From Microbacterium oryzae (lineage in GTDB: Bacteria > Actinomycetota > Actinomycetes > Actinomycetales > Microbacteriaceae), in the NCBI RefSeq assembly GCF_009735645.1, contig NZ_CP032550.1, positions 1,798,001-1,862,000 on the forward strand: DNA of 64,000 bases, written 5' to 3'. The notes below the pieces were generated by a model. It had not been told where the DNA came from. It saw only the letters and a list, made by a program, of their open reading frames with translations, and searched no databases. Shown here piece by piece: positions 25,750 to 34,625 of the stretch. Position 1 is the stretch's first letter. Each line of letters opens with the position of its first letter. The position numbers and the translations under genes were made by a program.

Positions 25750-27915
25750 TCATGCGATCGCCACCGCCTCCACCACCAGCGCCGACGCGGGCGCGAGGAG
25801 CGGTGCGCGCACGCCCACGGTCGTCAGCAGCGAGCCCGGCAGCGTGACGCCGCCCTCCGCCACCCACGGGACCGGCTTGACGTCGCGGAAGTGCGCGGCC
25901 GTGAGCGCGGGAAGCACGTCGACCCGGTAGGTGCGCTGCGGGTCCAACCCCGGCAGGCGCAGCGCGGGCGGCACCGCCCACTCCCCCGTCGCCTCGCGCG
26001 TGAGGCGGTACAGCGCGTGCGAGCGGTCCGCCGACACGACGCCGGTGAGCGCGGTGCCCTCGTCCGCGGTCTCCGCGTGCATGAGCTCCCCGGTGTGCAT
26101 GAGCGTCCGCAGGCGCTTGTACTCCGCGATCCAGGCCGTCAGCTCCGCGCGCTCCTCGTCGGTGAAGCGCGTGATGTCGGTCTCGATGCCGGCGGATGCG
26201 AACAGCGTTGTGGCCATCCGAAACCGGAGGTCGGTCACGCGATGCGTCGTGTGCGCGCGGGCGGGGCCGACGTGACTGCCGATGAGCTCGGGCGGCAGCA
26301 GCAGCTCCGTCCAGCGCTGGATCCTGGCGCGCTCGATCGGGTCGTTCGTGTCGGATGCCCAGACCCGATCCGTCCGCGCGAGAATGCCCAGGTCCACGCG
26401 CGCGCCGCCCGACGAGCACGACTCGATCTCGACCCGAGGATGGCGCCGGCGCAGCTCATCGAGGAGCGCGTACACCGCGCGCGTCTGCGCGTCGACACCG
26501 GGGCGCCCCGCGTGCACCGCCTCGAGCAGGTCGCGGTTCTGATCCCACTTCAGGTACTCGATCGGGTACTCGGTGAGCAGGGCGTCCAAGCGCTCGAGCA
26601 GCCATGCGGCGACATCGGGCCGTGCCACATCCAGCACCTGCTGATTGCGCCACGACCGAGCGGATGGCGTGAGCAGCCAGTCGGGATGGCTGCGGTGGAG
26701 CTCTGAATCGGGATTGACCATCTCGGGTTCGACCCAGAGGCCGAATCCCATGCCGCGGGCGCGGACGTGATCCACCAGCGCGTGCAGACCCTCGGGCCAC
26801 ACCTCCGGGTCCACGGCCCAGTCACCGAGTCCGGCGTCGTCGCTGCGACGGCCGAGGAACCAGCCGTCGTCCAGCACGAACCGCTCCACGCCGACCGCCG
26901 CCGCCGCGTCGGCGAGGGCGACGAGCGGCTCGAGCTCGTGGGCGAAGTAGACGGCCTCCCATGTGTTGAGGACCACCGGACGATCGCCGCGCGGATGGCG
27001 CTCCCGCGCGCGGAGGGCCCGGTGCACCCGCGAGGAGAGGCCATCCAGGCCCGCGTCGCTCCAGACGAACCACGCGTCGGGGGTGACGAACGAGTCCCCC
27101 GGCTCGAGGACGATCTCGCCCGCGCGCAGGAGCTCGGCCGCGCCGAGCACCGAGCGCCCCTCGGGGAGGCGGTCGGTGCGGTAGACCGCGTCGGCGCTCC
27201 ACGCCAGGTGCACGGCCCACACCTCGCCCGACCGGTCGGAGAAGCCGTGCGTCCCCGCCACGGTGACGAGGGGCGCGTCGTGGCCGGTGCGCCCGCGCCG
27301 CGACTCGCGCGAGTGGCTCCCCATCCCGATCGGACGACGCTGCGGCGCGCGCTCGCGGGTCCATCGGCCGCTGAAGTCGAGCACCTCGGTCGCCCGCTCC
27401 GCCAGGGGCAGCGTGGCCTCGAGAGCCGCGAGCGCGATCGGCTCGGCGCCGGTGTTCACCAGCGTGTGCGACACCCGCAGCACGCCCGCCTCGTCGAAGC
27501 GCAGCGAGCTCTGCAGGCGCACGCCGTCCGCCTCGGCGCGCAGGGAGAAGCCGAGATCGTCGACCTCGACATCCGCGACGCGCCAGGAGGGCAGAAGCGG
27601 GGCGCCGCCGATCGCGCCCGCGATGCCGGGCCTCCCCTGCCATCCTTCGCGCTCGGTCGGCAGGATGGTCAGCGGCCACGGCACGTCGAGGGCGCTCGCC
27701 GACACCTGCCGCGCGGACGCGGCATCGAGAGCGGCGAGGCCGTCGGCGTGCACGGGCCCGGGGTCGCTCCCCCAGTGCAGTACCTCCGGCAGCCCCTCGT
27801 CTCGGAATGCGACGACGAGGGCCGCACCGGCGGAGCGGAAGATCGTCACCGACGGCACGAGAGCGTCGCCGCCATCGGCGTCGACTCCCGGCAGGGTCAT
27901 CGGGCTGTGGGTCAT
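25750..27915 (-). CDS. GH36 alpha-galactosidase
   Basis: 721 aa, the usual length of the tetrameric GH36 enzymes. It has an N-terminal beta-sandwich, a TIM barrel from about residue 310 (VLNTWEAVYF, FVLDDGWF, GLWVEPEMVN) and a C-terminal domain. The nucleophile is Asp458 in YLKWDQNR, CSSGGARVDLG follows, and the acid/base Asp lies in SDTND (521-525). There is no signal peptide, so it acts in the cytoplasm on melibiose- or raffinose-type alpha-galactosides. GGAGG lies 7 nt before the ATG. It is directly downstream of the ROK gene, with a repressor-like dyad between them. No sugar transporter is adjacent. Confidence 0.92.
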   Translation of the reverse strand: MTHSPMTLPGVDADGGDALVPSVTIFRSAGAALVVAFRDEGLPEVLHWGSDPGPVHADGLAALDAASARQVSASALDVPWPLTILPTEREGWQGRPGIAGAIGGAPLLPSWRVADVEVDDLGFSLRAEADGVRLQSSLRFDEAGVLRVSHTLVNTGAEPIALAALEATLPLAERATEVLDFSGRWTRERAPQRRPIGMGSHSRESRRGRTGHDAPLVTVAGTHGFSDRSGEVWAVHLAWSADAVYRTDRLPEGRSVLGAAELLRAGEIVLEPGDSFVTPDAWFVWSDAGLDGLSSRVHRALRARERHPRGDRPVVLNTWEAVYFAHELEPLVALADAAAAVGVERFVLDDGWFLGRRSDDAGLGDWAVDPEVWPEGLHALVDHVRARGMGFGLWVEPEMVNPDSELHRSHPDWLLTPSARSWRNQQVLDVARPDVAAWLLERLDALLTEYPIEYLKWDQNRDLLEAVHAGRPGVDAQTRAVYALLDELRRRHPRVEIESCSSGGARVDLGILARTDRVWASDTNDPIERARIQRWTELLLPPELIGSHVGPARAHTTHRVTDLRFRMATTLFASAGIETDITRFTDEERAELTAWIAEYKRLRTLMHTGELMHAETADEGTALTGVVSADRSHALYRLTREATGEWAVPPALRLPGLDPQRTYRVDVLPALTAAHFRDVKPVPWVAEGGVTLPGSLLTTVGVRAPLLAPASALVVEAVAIA

Positions 27916-27970
27916 GAGGTGGCCTCCGTCTCGACGGCGTCGTCACGAACAGGTTCGCGCGGGTGACCCC

Positions 27971-27995
27971 TGTTTGTCAAATCGTGAAACAAACA
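27971..27995. promoter_or_regulatory. Inverted-repeat operator overlapping a TTGACA -35 before the galactosidase
   Basis: TGTTTGT (27971-27977) and ACAAACA (27989-27995) form a 7-bp dyad. On the minus strand the TTGACA at 27980-27975 would be the -35 of the galactosidase promoter. The T-rich/A-rich dyad resembles ROK (XylR/NagC-type) operators and lies just past the end of the ROK gene. Confidence 0.55.
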
Positions 27996-27996
27996 A

Positions 27997-29178
27997 TCAG
28001 GCGAGCAGGGCCCGGATGGCCAGCCCCGCTCCCGCGCGCGCCCATTCGGAGAAGTCCCACGTGCGCACGTCGAGGTCGACCTCGACCGCATCCTTGTCGA
28101 CCCGGTCCGCGATCGCCCGATGCATGGCGTCGCCGCCGAGCTCGACGACGGGGATGCCGTCGCCGGTGAGCACGATCTTCTGCGGGTCGACGAGGCTCGC
28201 CACGGTCGCGATGAGCATCCCGAGCGCGCGCCCGGCATCCGCGAACACGTCGAGCGCCCTCGCGTCTCCTGCCCTCGCCGCCTTGACGACGCCGGCGTAG
28301 TCCACGCCGGGCCGGTCGTACGCCTCGGCGATCGCGCCGCTGACGAGCATGCTCGACGCGCACCCGCGGTGCCCGAGCCCACAGGGCGGGCCGTCCTCGT
28401 CGACGATGAAATGGCTGATGAGGCCCGAGCGACTGTGGGCGCCGTCGAGCGGGCGCCCGTTCACGACGAGTCCGCAGCCGATACCGACGCCGACCGTGAT
28501 GAGGGCCATGTCGTCGATGCCCGCACCCGCTCCGAACCAGTGCTCGGTCGCCGTGAGCGCCTGCACGTCGTTCTCGACGGCGCAGGGCAGGCCCGTCGCG
28601 TCGCGCACGAGCGCGCCCAGCGGCACGTCCGTCCAGTCGAGGAAGGCGGAGTGCTCGACGAGCGCACCGCCGGCGGGCTGACTGACGCGCCCGGCGATCG
28701 CGATCCCCACCGACGTCAGCGTCGGGTAGGTCTCGGCGAAGCCGCGCGCGACGTCGGCGATCTCGGCGACGACATCCGCCACCTCGCGCGAGGGCAGGGG
28801 ACGCTCGACGCTCGCGACGGCGGCCGCAGCGAGGTCGGTGACAACCGCGTACAGCGCGTCGCCGGTGAGCTTGATTCCGAGGAAGTGCCGGGCGTCCGCG
28901 CGCAGATGCAGCATCTCGGAGGGGCGGCCGGTCTGCGCCATCAGGCGCGTCTGCCCCTCGGCGAGGACCCCGGCCTCGACGAGACCGCGCGTGATCCGAG
29001 TGAGACTGGCACGCGAGAGATGGAGGCGGCGCGCGATCTCCGCGCGGGGCAGCTCGCCGTGGATGAGCACCTCGAGAAGGGCAGCCCGCGAGGCGGGCGA
29101 CATCTCGCCGATGTCGTCGCTTCCCACGCTCTCTGATACGTCCTCTGGACCGACCAACTTTGTCACCTTTCTAAACAT
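27997..29178 (-). CDS. ROK-family transcriptional regulator
   Basis: 393 aa. The N-terminal winged helix-turn-helix is at about 29-80 (ELPRAEIARRLHLSRASLTR). The ROK fold follows with VGIAIAGRV, a sugar-binding CAVENDVQALTATEHW and VGVGIGCGLV. The kinase DxGGT motif is replaced by KLTGDAL, and of the Cys cluster only PCGLGHRGC remains, so it is a sensor rather than a kinase. It probably represses the downstream galactosidase and is released by an alpha-galactoside or galactose (inference from position). The ATG at 29178 was chosen; the longer frame overlaps the divergent promoter region. Confidence 0.85.
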   Translation of the reverse strand: MFRKVTKLVGPEDVSESVGSDDIGEMSPASRAALLEVLIHGELPRAEIARRLHLSRASLTRITRGLVEAGVLAEGQTRLMAQTGRPSEMLHLRADARHFLGIKLTGDALYAVVTDLAAAAVASVERPLPSREVADVVAEIADVARGFAETYPTLTSVGIAIAGRVSQPAGGALVEHSAFLDWTDVPLGALVRDATGLPCAVENDVQALTATEHWFGAGAGIDDMALITVGVGIGCGLVVNGRPLDGAHSRSGLISHFIVDEDGPPCGLGHRGCASSMLVSGAIAEAYDRPGVDYAGVVKAARAGDARALDVFADAGRALGMLIATVASLVDPQKIVLTGDGIPVVELGGDAMHRAIADRVDKDAVEVDLDVRTWDFSEWARAGAGLAIRALLA

Positions 29179-29262
29179 ACTCTCTTGTGCCCGCCTTGAA
29201 CCCCGTGCCGTGTCGTGCGCAGCGGCGCCTGTCAAGGCGGTTCGCATCGCGGCGCGGGTTCC

Positions 29263-29268
29263 TAGGCT
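29263..29268 (+). promoter_or_regulatory. -10 box before the PPOX-fold gene
   Basis: TAGGCT 23 nt before the ATG at 29292, leaving room for a short leader with GGGAG (29283-29287). Confidence 0.45.
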
Positions 29269-29291
29269 CGGAGGACCACGAAGGGAGAAGC

Positions 29292-29792
29292 ATGGACAAC
29301 GAGATCCGGCATGCGACCGAAGAGGACCACGAGACCATCAAGCGCATCGTGAAGGCGGCGAAGATCGGCCTGCTCACGACGGTCAGCGACGCGGGGCATC
29401 TGCACAGCCGTCCGCTCGCCGCGCAGGACGTGGAGTTCGACGGCGACCTGTGGTTCTTCACGCAGGACCCGAGCGACAAGGTCCGCGACATCGCGGGGAA
29501 CGCCCAGGTCAACGTCGCGTTCGAGAGCGGCAAGGGCTACCTCTCGATCGCCGGGGTGGCCGAGGTCGTGCACGACCGCGCGAAGGTCGACGAGTACTGG
29601 TCGCCCATGGTGGCCGCATGGTTCCCCGAGGGGAAGGACGATCCGACCATCGCGCTCATCAAGGTGCACGCCGAGTCGGCGGAGTACTGGTCGCAGGACG
29701 ACCCGGGCGTCGTCGCCGCGTTCAAGATCGTGAAGACCGCGATGACGGGCGGTCAGCCCGACGTCGGCACGAACCGCAGCGTCGAGCTGTAG
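29292..29792 (+). CDS. Pyridoxamine 5'-phosphate oxidase-fold (general stress protein 26-like) flavoprotein
   Basis: 166 aa. The split-barrel pattern IGLLTTVSDAGHLHSRPLA, DLWFFTQDPSDKVRDI, VNVAFESGKGYLSIAGVAEV and YWSPMVAAWFPEGKDDP is typical of the GSP26-like branch of the PPOX family, which binds FMN or F420. The substrate is unknown; relatives are stress-induced. GGGAG lies 5 nt before the ATG. It is transcribed divergently from the ROK gene and converges with the long minus-strand operon, separated by hairpin repeats. Confidence 0.85.
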   Translation: MDNEIRHATEEDHETIKRIVKAAKIGLLTTVSDAGHLHSRPLAAQDVEFDGDLWFFTQDPSDKVRDIAGNAQVNVAFESGKGYLSIAGVAEVVHDRAKVDEYWSPMVAAWFPEGKDDPTIALIKVHAESAEYWSQDDPGVVAAFKIVKTAMTGGQPDVGTNRSVEL

Positions 29793-29840
29793 CGGAAGAC
29801 CGCGCGCTCGCTCGCACAGCGCGCGCCCGCTCGAAGACCG

Positions 29841-29893
29841 CGCGTACGCTCCGAAACGGGACGTGCCATCCGTGCTGTCTCGGAGCGTTCGCG
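29841..29893. repeat. 14-bp inverted repeat (first of two hairpins)
   Basis: CGCGTACGCTCCGA (29841-29854) pairs with TCGGAGCGTTCGCG (29880-29893) at 13 of 14 positions. It lies between two convergent genes, suggesting bidirectional termination; the core CGCTCCGA returns in the next repeat. Confidence 0.6.
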
Positions 29894-29980
29894 CGTTCAG
29901 AGTGAGCGAAGACGCTGTGTCAGAGCGGCGAGGTGGTCTCGCGGGCGCCGACGGGGACCGAGACCGCATCCCCGCTCGCA

Positions 29981-30041
29981 CACCGCGTCCACGCTCCGAG
30001 CCCCCACGTGGTGCATGCGGTCTCGGAGCGCTGGCGCGGTG
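29981..30041. repeat. 20-bp imperfect inverted repeat (second hairpin)
   Basis: Arms 29981-30000 and 30022-30041 match at about 17 of 20 positions and share ACGCTCCGAG with the preceding repeat. Together the two fill the 265-bp gap between the PPOX gene and the VOC gene; no gene is visible there. Confidence 0.6.
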
Positions 30042-30057
30042 CCCCGCACCCACCGTC

Positions 30058-30705
30058 CTACAGGACGGTGACCCGCCCCTCCGTCGGCTGCAGCGTGAGC
30101 CGGTAGCCCGCGGGGGTTCCGGCCACAACCGGCGCGACGCCGTCGTCGAGGGCGAGCGCGTCGAGCACGTCCTGCAGCGCCGCGGGGTCCGGCTCCACCC
30201 GCTCGAACGCCACGAGCTCGACGGCGGGGATGTCGCCCAGCCCCGGATGCGCGGTCGAGCCCCAGTCGATGAGGAACGGCACGTCGAGCCGCCGCCCCTC
30301 CCCCTGCGTCAGCCGCCACTGCAGTAGCGAGCCATCCGCCGTGCGGCGCGACAGATCGCTGACCTCGCCCGGGTCGTAGCCGCGCGCGCGGGCGCCCGCC
30401 ACGGTCGCGTCGATGTCGTCCGGGTGCACGGCGTACGTGCGGACGACCGGCGCCGTGAGCGCGTCGATCCCGAACGTGGTCGGCAGTGCCGCGTCCGCGC
30501 GATCCGGATCGGGGCCGATGAGCTCGACGTACTGCCGCCCACGCTCCCCGCCGACCGTGAGCGCGACGAGCGCATTCGCGGTCCCCGTCGGGTGCACGCC
30601 GCCCGGAGAAGCCGTCACGCCCGTGCGCTCGGCGAACCACCGCACGAGCTCCTCGAGGTCGGGCCCGGCGATGACGACGTGATCGAGCAGCCGCGGGATG
30701 GCCAC
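30058..30705 (-). CDS. VOC/glyoxalase-like protein, last gene of the ABC-monooxygenase operon
   Basis: 215 aa. It opens with LLDHVVIAGPDLEELVRWFAER, the start of a glyoxalase_3/VOC module with a metal-type His, and has VELIGPDPD and a second half (VPFLIDWGSTAHPG, AVELVAFERVEPD) that forms the paired module. Metal-dependent isomerases, dioxygenases and resistance proteins share this fold; no substrate can be read. It begins 2 nt after the AhpD-like gene's stop, so I place it in the same operon. Confidence 0.8.
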   Translation of the reverse strand: MAIPRLLDHVVIAGPDLEELVRWFAERTGVTASPGGVHPTGTANALVALTVGGERGRQYVELIGPDPDRADAALPTTFGIDALTAPVVRTYAVHPDDIDATVAGARARGYDPGEVSDLSRRTADGSLLQWRLTQGEGRRLDVPFLIDWGSTAHPGLGDIPAVELVAFERVEPDPAALQDVLDALALDDGVAPVVAGTPAGYRLTLQPTEGRVTVL

Positions 30706-30707
30706 GG

Positions 30708-31325
30708 TCAGCTCCGCCGCCGGGCCGGAACCTCCGGCTCGCCCAGCGACAGCATGAGGCGGTTGGCCCAGTTGAAGAAGGCCGCGCCGTTGATCACGTC
30801 GACGATCTCGGCGTCATCGAGACCCGCGTCGCGCAGCCGCTGCACGTCGGCATCGTCGAACGCCAGCGGTGTCTCCGCGAGCGCCACCGACGAGGCCGCG
30901 ACGGCGTTCCAGACCTCGTCGCCCAGGTCGGCGCCGACGCCCTCGTCGAGCAGGCGCTGCACATCCGCCTCGCGGCCGGACTCGCGGGTGGCCGCCGCGG
31001 CATGCACGTGCGCGCAGTAGACGCAGCCGTTGTACCGGGAGGTGGCCGCGGCCGCGAGCTCGCGCTCAGCCCGGCCGACACCGCTCGTGACGTTGAAGAA
31101 GATGTCGAGGTCGGTGAGCGTCCGCGCCCGCAGCGCCTCGGGGTCGCGCGCGAGCAGCCGGAAGTACGGCATCTTCGCGCGCGCGGGCTCGATGAGCGCG
31201 TCGCGCTGCTCGTCGGTCAGGTCGGCCTCGGCGACCGGCAGCAGCCACGGCACCCAGCCGAGACCCTGCTGCGTGAACGCCTCGGGCCGGGCGAGGTCGG
31301 GGTACTCGGTGACGAGCTCGGTCAT
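30708..31325 (-). CDS. AhpD-fold carboxymuconolactone decarboxylase-like protein with CxxC active site
   Basis: 205 aa. The motif YNGCVYCAHVHAAA gives the CxxCxxxH redox centre of AhpD-type peroxidases. The helices around it (DLDIFFNVTSGVGRAERELAAAA, IVDVINGAAFFNWANRLML) are characteristic of the larger peroxidase-related CMD proteins. It could reduce a peroxide formed by the luciferase-like enzyme encoded two genes upstream (inference). I recall this type as a named TIGRFAM family (Avi_7169) found with the neighbouring genes. The ATG at 31325 overlaps the upstream stop. Confidence 0.85.
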   Translation of the reverse strand: MTELVTEYPDLARPEAFTQQGLGWVPWLLPVAEADLTDEQRDALIEPARAKMPYFRLLARDPEALRARTLTDLDIFFNVTSGVGRAERELAAAATSRYNGCVYCAHVHAAAATRESGREADVQRLLDEGVGADLGDEVWNAVAASSVALAETPLAFDDADVQRLRDAGLDDAEIVDVINGAAFFNWANRLMLSLGEPEVPARRRS

Positions 31326-31942
31326 GCTGCGGTCCCTTCGTGCGTGGCGTTCGTGCCGTTCGTGCTGCGCGCGAGCACCCGCAGCCCCCACGCCGCACGC
31401 AGCTGGAACGTGAGGAACGAGACGAGCTGCGACAGCGAGACGATGTCGTCTGCGCTCCAGCCCGCGTCGACGAGCGAGCGGATGGCCGTGGGCCGGGCCT
31501 CGCGCGGCCGGAAGACGAGCAGGTGGGTGTGGGTGAGCGCGGCCGCGAGGCGCTCGCCCAGCACGGCGGCGTCGGCGGTCCAGCGGAGGCCCTCGGTGCT
31601 CTCGCCCCGCAGCCCCTCCTCGCGGTAGGCGCCATAAGGGCCGCGCGTGGCGCCATCCGCGGCCGCTGCGTCGATCGCCTCGACGAGCTCGGGGGCCTCA
31701 TCGCCGAGCAGGTCCGCGTAGAACGCGGTCGCCTCGTCGAAGCCATGCAGGCGCGCAGTGAAGGCGGCGACCGCGTAGCGCTCGGCGTGCGGGAAGGTGC
31801 CGGGGTCGGCCGGCTCGAGCAGCGCCTCGAAGCTGCGCTGCGCGTTCTCGCGGGCCTGCACGCGCTGATCTCGGATGGCCGAGAGCGCGCTGCCCGGGGC
31901 GACGCCCGCGAGCAGGTCGATGATGTCCGCGTTCTGGCTCAT
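31322..31942 (-). CDS. CMD-domain protein without the redox cysteines
   Basis: 206 aa. All-helical and AhpD-like in layout (RYAVAAFTARLHGFDEATAFYADLL; SLVDAGWSADDIVSLSQLVSFLTFQLRA), but with no Cys in the protein, so it lacks the CxxC of its neighbour. It probably forms a heteromeric complex with the AhpD-like protein; such unequal pairs are usual at this type of locus (I recall the family name Avi_7170). ATGA overlaps on both sides show tight coupling. Confidence 0.8.
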   Translation of the reverse strand: MSQNADIIDLLAGVAPGSALSAIRDQRVQARENAQRSFEALLEPADPGTFPHAERYAVAAFTARLHGFDEATAFYADLLGDEAPELVEAIDAAAADGATRGPYGAYREEGLRGESTEGLRWTADAAVLGERLAAALTHTHLLVFRPREARPTAIRSLVDAGWSADDIVSLSQLVSFLTFQLRAAWGLRVLARSTNGTNATHEGTAA

Positions 31943-32994
31943 GAGGCTCCTTGAGTTTCGAGTTCGGCGGCGAGTGAGGGGACGGATGCGGGGGCGGGCA
32001 CGGAGGTCGCGAGCCCCAGGCGCGGGGCGACCTCGGTCGCCAGCAGCTCGAGCGAGCGCAGCGTGAGCTCGTGAGTGGCTGCCACGGAGTGCACCTGGAA
32101 CGACACGTCGGTGGCCGCGGGCAGCGTCTCGTCGGCGGCGAGCGACGCCACGACCTCGTCGACGGTGCCGACGTGCGTGTCGGTGAGCCGCGCGAGCTCG
32201 TCGATGCCCAGCCCGGCGGGATCGACGCCGAACATCGTCTGCGTGAGGCGGGCGAGGCCGTCCTGCGCGAGCTCGAGCGCACGGGTGCGGTTCTCGGGGT
32301 CGACGACGAGCGCGGTGCGCGACGCCAGCACGCGCGGGACGGCGCCGTCGGGCAGGGCGGCACGGTAGGCCGCGATGATCGGCAGCTGCACCTCGTGGAG
32401 CGGTGCGTCGGGAGCGCCGTCCGGTCGTGGCTGCGTGCGCGAGAGCATGAGGCCGTCGCCGCGCTCGCCCGCGCGGCGACCGCCGTCGGCCGAGAACGTG
32501 GCCTGCCAGATCCGGCGCGCGAGGTCGCCTGCGGCGGGGTAGATGCGGGACTCGGTGCCGCGGATGCCGCGGCCCTCGAGCGCGTCGAGGAACACCTCGA
32601 GGTGCTCGGCGAAGATCTCGCGGCGCCGGTTGGCGTCGCGCCCGAAGGCGGCGAACGACGCGGGCGTGCCGCCCGAGGCGACGCCGAGCTGCAGGCGGCC
32701 GCCGCTCAGCTGATCGAGCACGGCGGCGTCTTCGGCCGCGCGCACCGGGTCGTCGATGGGCAGGGTGAGCACGGCGGTGCCGAGCTCGATGCGCGAGGTG
32801 CGCTCGGCCGCCGCCGCGAGCAGCACGAACGGCGAGGGGAGCCCGCCCTCGTGCTCGCCGAAGTGATGCTGCGCGACCCAGGCCGAGGCGAAGCCGGAGT
32901 CCTCGGCCTGAGCGATCTGCTCGAGCGCGAACCGGTAGCGGTCCGCGGCCGATGCCTCTTCCAGCAACCGGGTGAAGAATCCGAGCCGGGTCAT
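31939..32994 (-). CDS. FMN-dependent luciferase-like monooxygenase
   Basis: 351 aa, a bacterial-luciferase TIM barrel: LGFFTRLLE, GFASAWVAQHHFGEHEGGLP, IELGTAVLTLPIDDPVRAAEDAAVLDQLSGGRLQLGVASGG and FAEHLEVFLDAL are the canonical FMN-binding segments. FMNH2 would come from a reductase not encoded here. I recall this branch as the KPN_01858 family, regularly next to CMD proteins and a peptide-type ABC transporter, as here. Members of the wider family oxidise sulfonates, aldehydes, amines or sulfides; the substrate here is presumably what the upstream importer brings in. Confidence 0.87.
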   Translation of the reverse strand: MTRLGFFTRLLEEASAADRYRFALEQIAQAEDSGFASAWVAQHHFGEHEGGLPSPFVLLAAAAERTSRIELGTAVLTLPIDDPVRAAEDAAVLDQLSGGRLQLGVASGGTPASFAAFGRDANRRREIFAEHLEVFLDALEGRGIRGTESRIYPAAGDLARRIWQATFSADGGRRAGERGDGLMLSRTQPRPDGAPDAPLHEVQLPIIAAYRAALPDGAVPRVLASRTALVVDPENRTRALELAQDGLARLTQTMFGVDPAGLGIDELARLTDTHVGTVDEVVASLAADETLPAATDVSFQVHSVAATHELTLRSLELLATEVAPRLGLATSVPAPASVPSLAAELETQGAS

Positions 32995-34625
32995 GCGTGT
33001 CCTCCGAAGGATGTGAAGGCCGTGCCGGGGATGGCCGCGAGCAGCTGCCGCGTGTACGCGTGCTGCGGATCGTCGAAGACCTGTCGCGCGCTGCCGAACT
33101 CGACCTGGCGGCCGCGCTGGAGCACCGACACCGTGTCGGCGATCTGGCGGATGACCGCGAGGTCGTGCGAGATGAAGACGTACGTCAGGCCCAGCTCGCT
33201 CTGCAGGCGGGCGAGCAGACGCAGGATCTGCGCCTGCACCGTGACGTCGAGCGCCGACACCGCCTCGTCGAGCACGACGAGCTCGGGCTCGAGGATGAGC
33301 GCGCGTGCGATCGCGACGCGCTGCCGCTGCCCGCCGGAGAGCTCGCGCGGTCGGCGCCGCCCGATCTCGGGGGCGAGCGACACGAGCTCGAGGTGATGCG
33401 CGACCCGTTCGGCCCGGTCTCCGCGGTCGCCGATGCGGTAGTTCTGCAGCGGCTCGGCCAGGATGTCGGCGATCGTCTGCCGCGGATCCAGCGACCCGTA
33501 GGGGTTCTGGTAGACGAGCTGCGTGGTGCGGCGGAACCCCCGCGGCGAGCGCAGCGCGGTGACATCGACATCGCCCACGCGGATGGTCCCGGCGGTCGGG
33601 CGGTTGAACCCCGCGATGCTTCGACCCGTCGTGGTCTTGCCCGACCCCGACTCCCCCACGAGCGCGTGCGTGGTGCCGCGCGGCACCGCGAATGTGACGT
33701 CGTCGACCGCGACGAGGGGCTCGCGCCCTGCACCGCGCGAGAACTCCTGCCGCAGCCCCGTGACCTCGACGAGCGGACGCGCGCCGGTCTCGACGACCGG
33801 CGGCGTGCGCTCGACGATCTGCGCGAGCGAGGGCGCATCGGCGAGGAGCGTGCGCGTGTAGGGCGACTGCGGCGCCGTGAGCACGGTCGCCGACGGCCCC
33901 TCCTCCTGCACCTCTCCCCCGCGCATCACGACGATGTCGTCGGAGCGGTCCGCTGCGACGGCGAGGTCGTGCGTGATGAAGAGGATGCCGGTGCCGGTCT
34001 CCGCGCGAAGGCGGTCGAGCAGGTCGAGGACGGTCCGCTGCACGGTGACGTCGAGGGCGCTCGTCGGCTCGTCGGCGATGATCAGCTCGGGCTCGAGCGC
34101 GAGCGCCGCCGCGATGAGCACGCGCTGGCGCATGCCACCGGACAGCTCGTGCGGGTACTGCCGCGCCCGCGTCTCGGGGTCGTCGATGTCGACGCGCTCG
34201 AGCAGGTCGATGACCCGCTGGTGGATCTTCCGGCGATCCCGCCAGCCGTGGATGCGCAGGGCCTCCGACACGCTGGCCTCGATCGTCGCGACGGGGTTGA
34301 GCGAGTTGCCCGGGTCCTGCGGGATCAGGCCGATGCACCGCCCGCGCAGCCGTCGCCATCCGCGCTCGTTCAGCCCGACCAGCTCGGTCTCGCCCGACGC
34401 GCGCTCGTTCAGCAGGATGCTGCCGCCGGCGACGTGCCCGTTGGAGGCGAGCAGGCCGATGACGGACTGCGCGACCGTGGTCTTGCCCGACCCGGACTCG
34501 CCGACGAGCGCGGTGACCTGACCGGCCTGCACGTCGAACGAGACGCCGCGCACGGCATCGACCGGGCCGTGGCCGGTGCGGTACTGCACGGCGAGGTCGC
34601 GGATGGACAGCAGCGGCGCGCTCAT
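32991..34625 (-). CDS. Fused oligopeptide/nickel-type ABC importer ATPase (DppD-DppF)
   Basis: 544 aa with two complete nucleotide-binding domains. Walker A GESGSGKTT occurs at 42-50 and again near residue 320; the signatures are LSGGMRQR and LSGGQRQR; the Walker B segments end in IIADEPTSALD and VVLDEAVSALD (second domain with DEAVS). The fusion replaces the separate DppD and DppF of most operons. It energises uptake through the permeases encoded upstream. ATGA overlaps at both ends. Confidence 0.93.
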   Translation of the reverse strand: MSAPLLSIRDLAVQYRTGHGPVDAVRGVSFDVQAGQVTALVGESGSGKTTVAQSVIGLLASNGHVAGGSILLNERASGETELVGLNERGWRRLRGRCIGLIPQDPGNSLNPVATIEASVSEALRIHGWRDRRKIHQRVIDLLERVDIDDPETRARQYPHELSGGMRQRVLIAAALALEPELIIADEPTSALDVTVQRTVLDLLDRLRAETGTGILFITHDLAVAADRSDDIVVMRGGEVQEEGPSATVLTAPQSPYTRTLLADAPSLAQIVERTPPVVETGARPLVEVTGLRQEFSRGAGREPLVAVDDVTFAVPRGTTHALVGESGSGKTTTGRSIAGFNRPTAGTIRVGDVDVTALRSPRGFRRTTQLVYQNPYGSLDPRQTIADILAEPLQNYRIGDRGDRAERVAHHLELVSLAPEIGRRRPRELSGGQRQRVAIARALILEPELVVLDEAVSALDVTVQAQILRLLARLQSELGLTYVFISHDLAVIRQIADTVSVLQRGRQVEFGSARQVFDDPQHAYTRQLLAAIPGTAFTSFGGHA

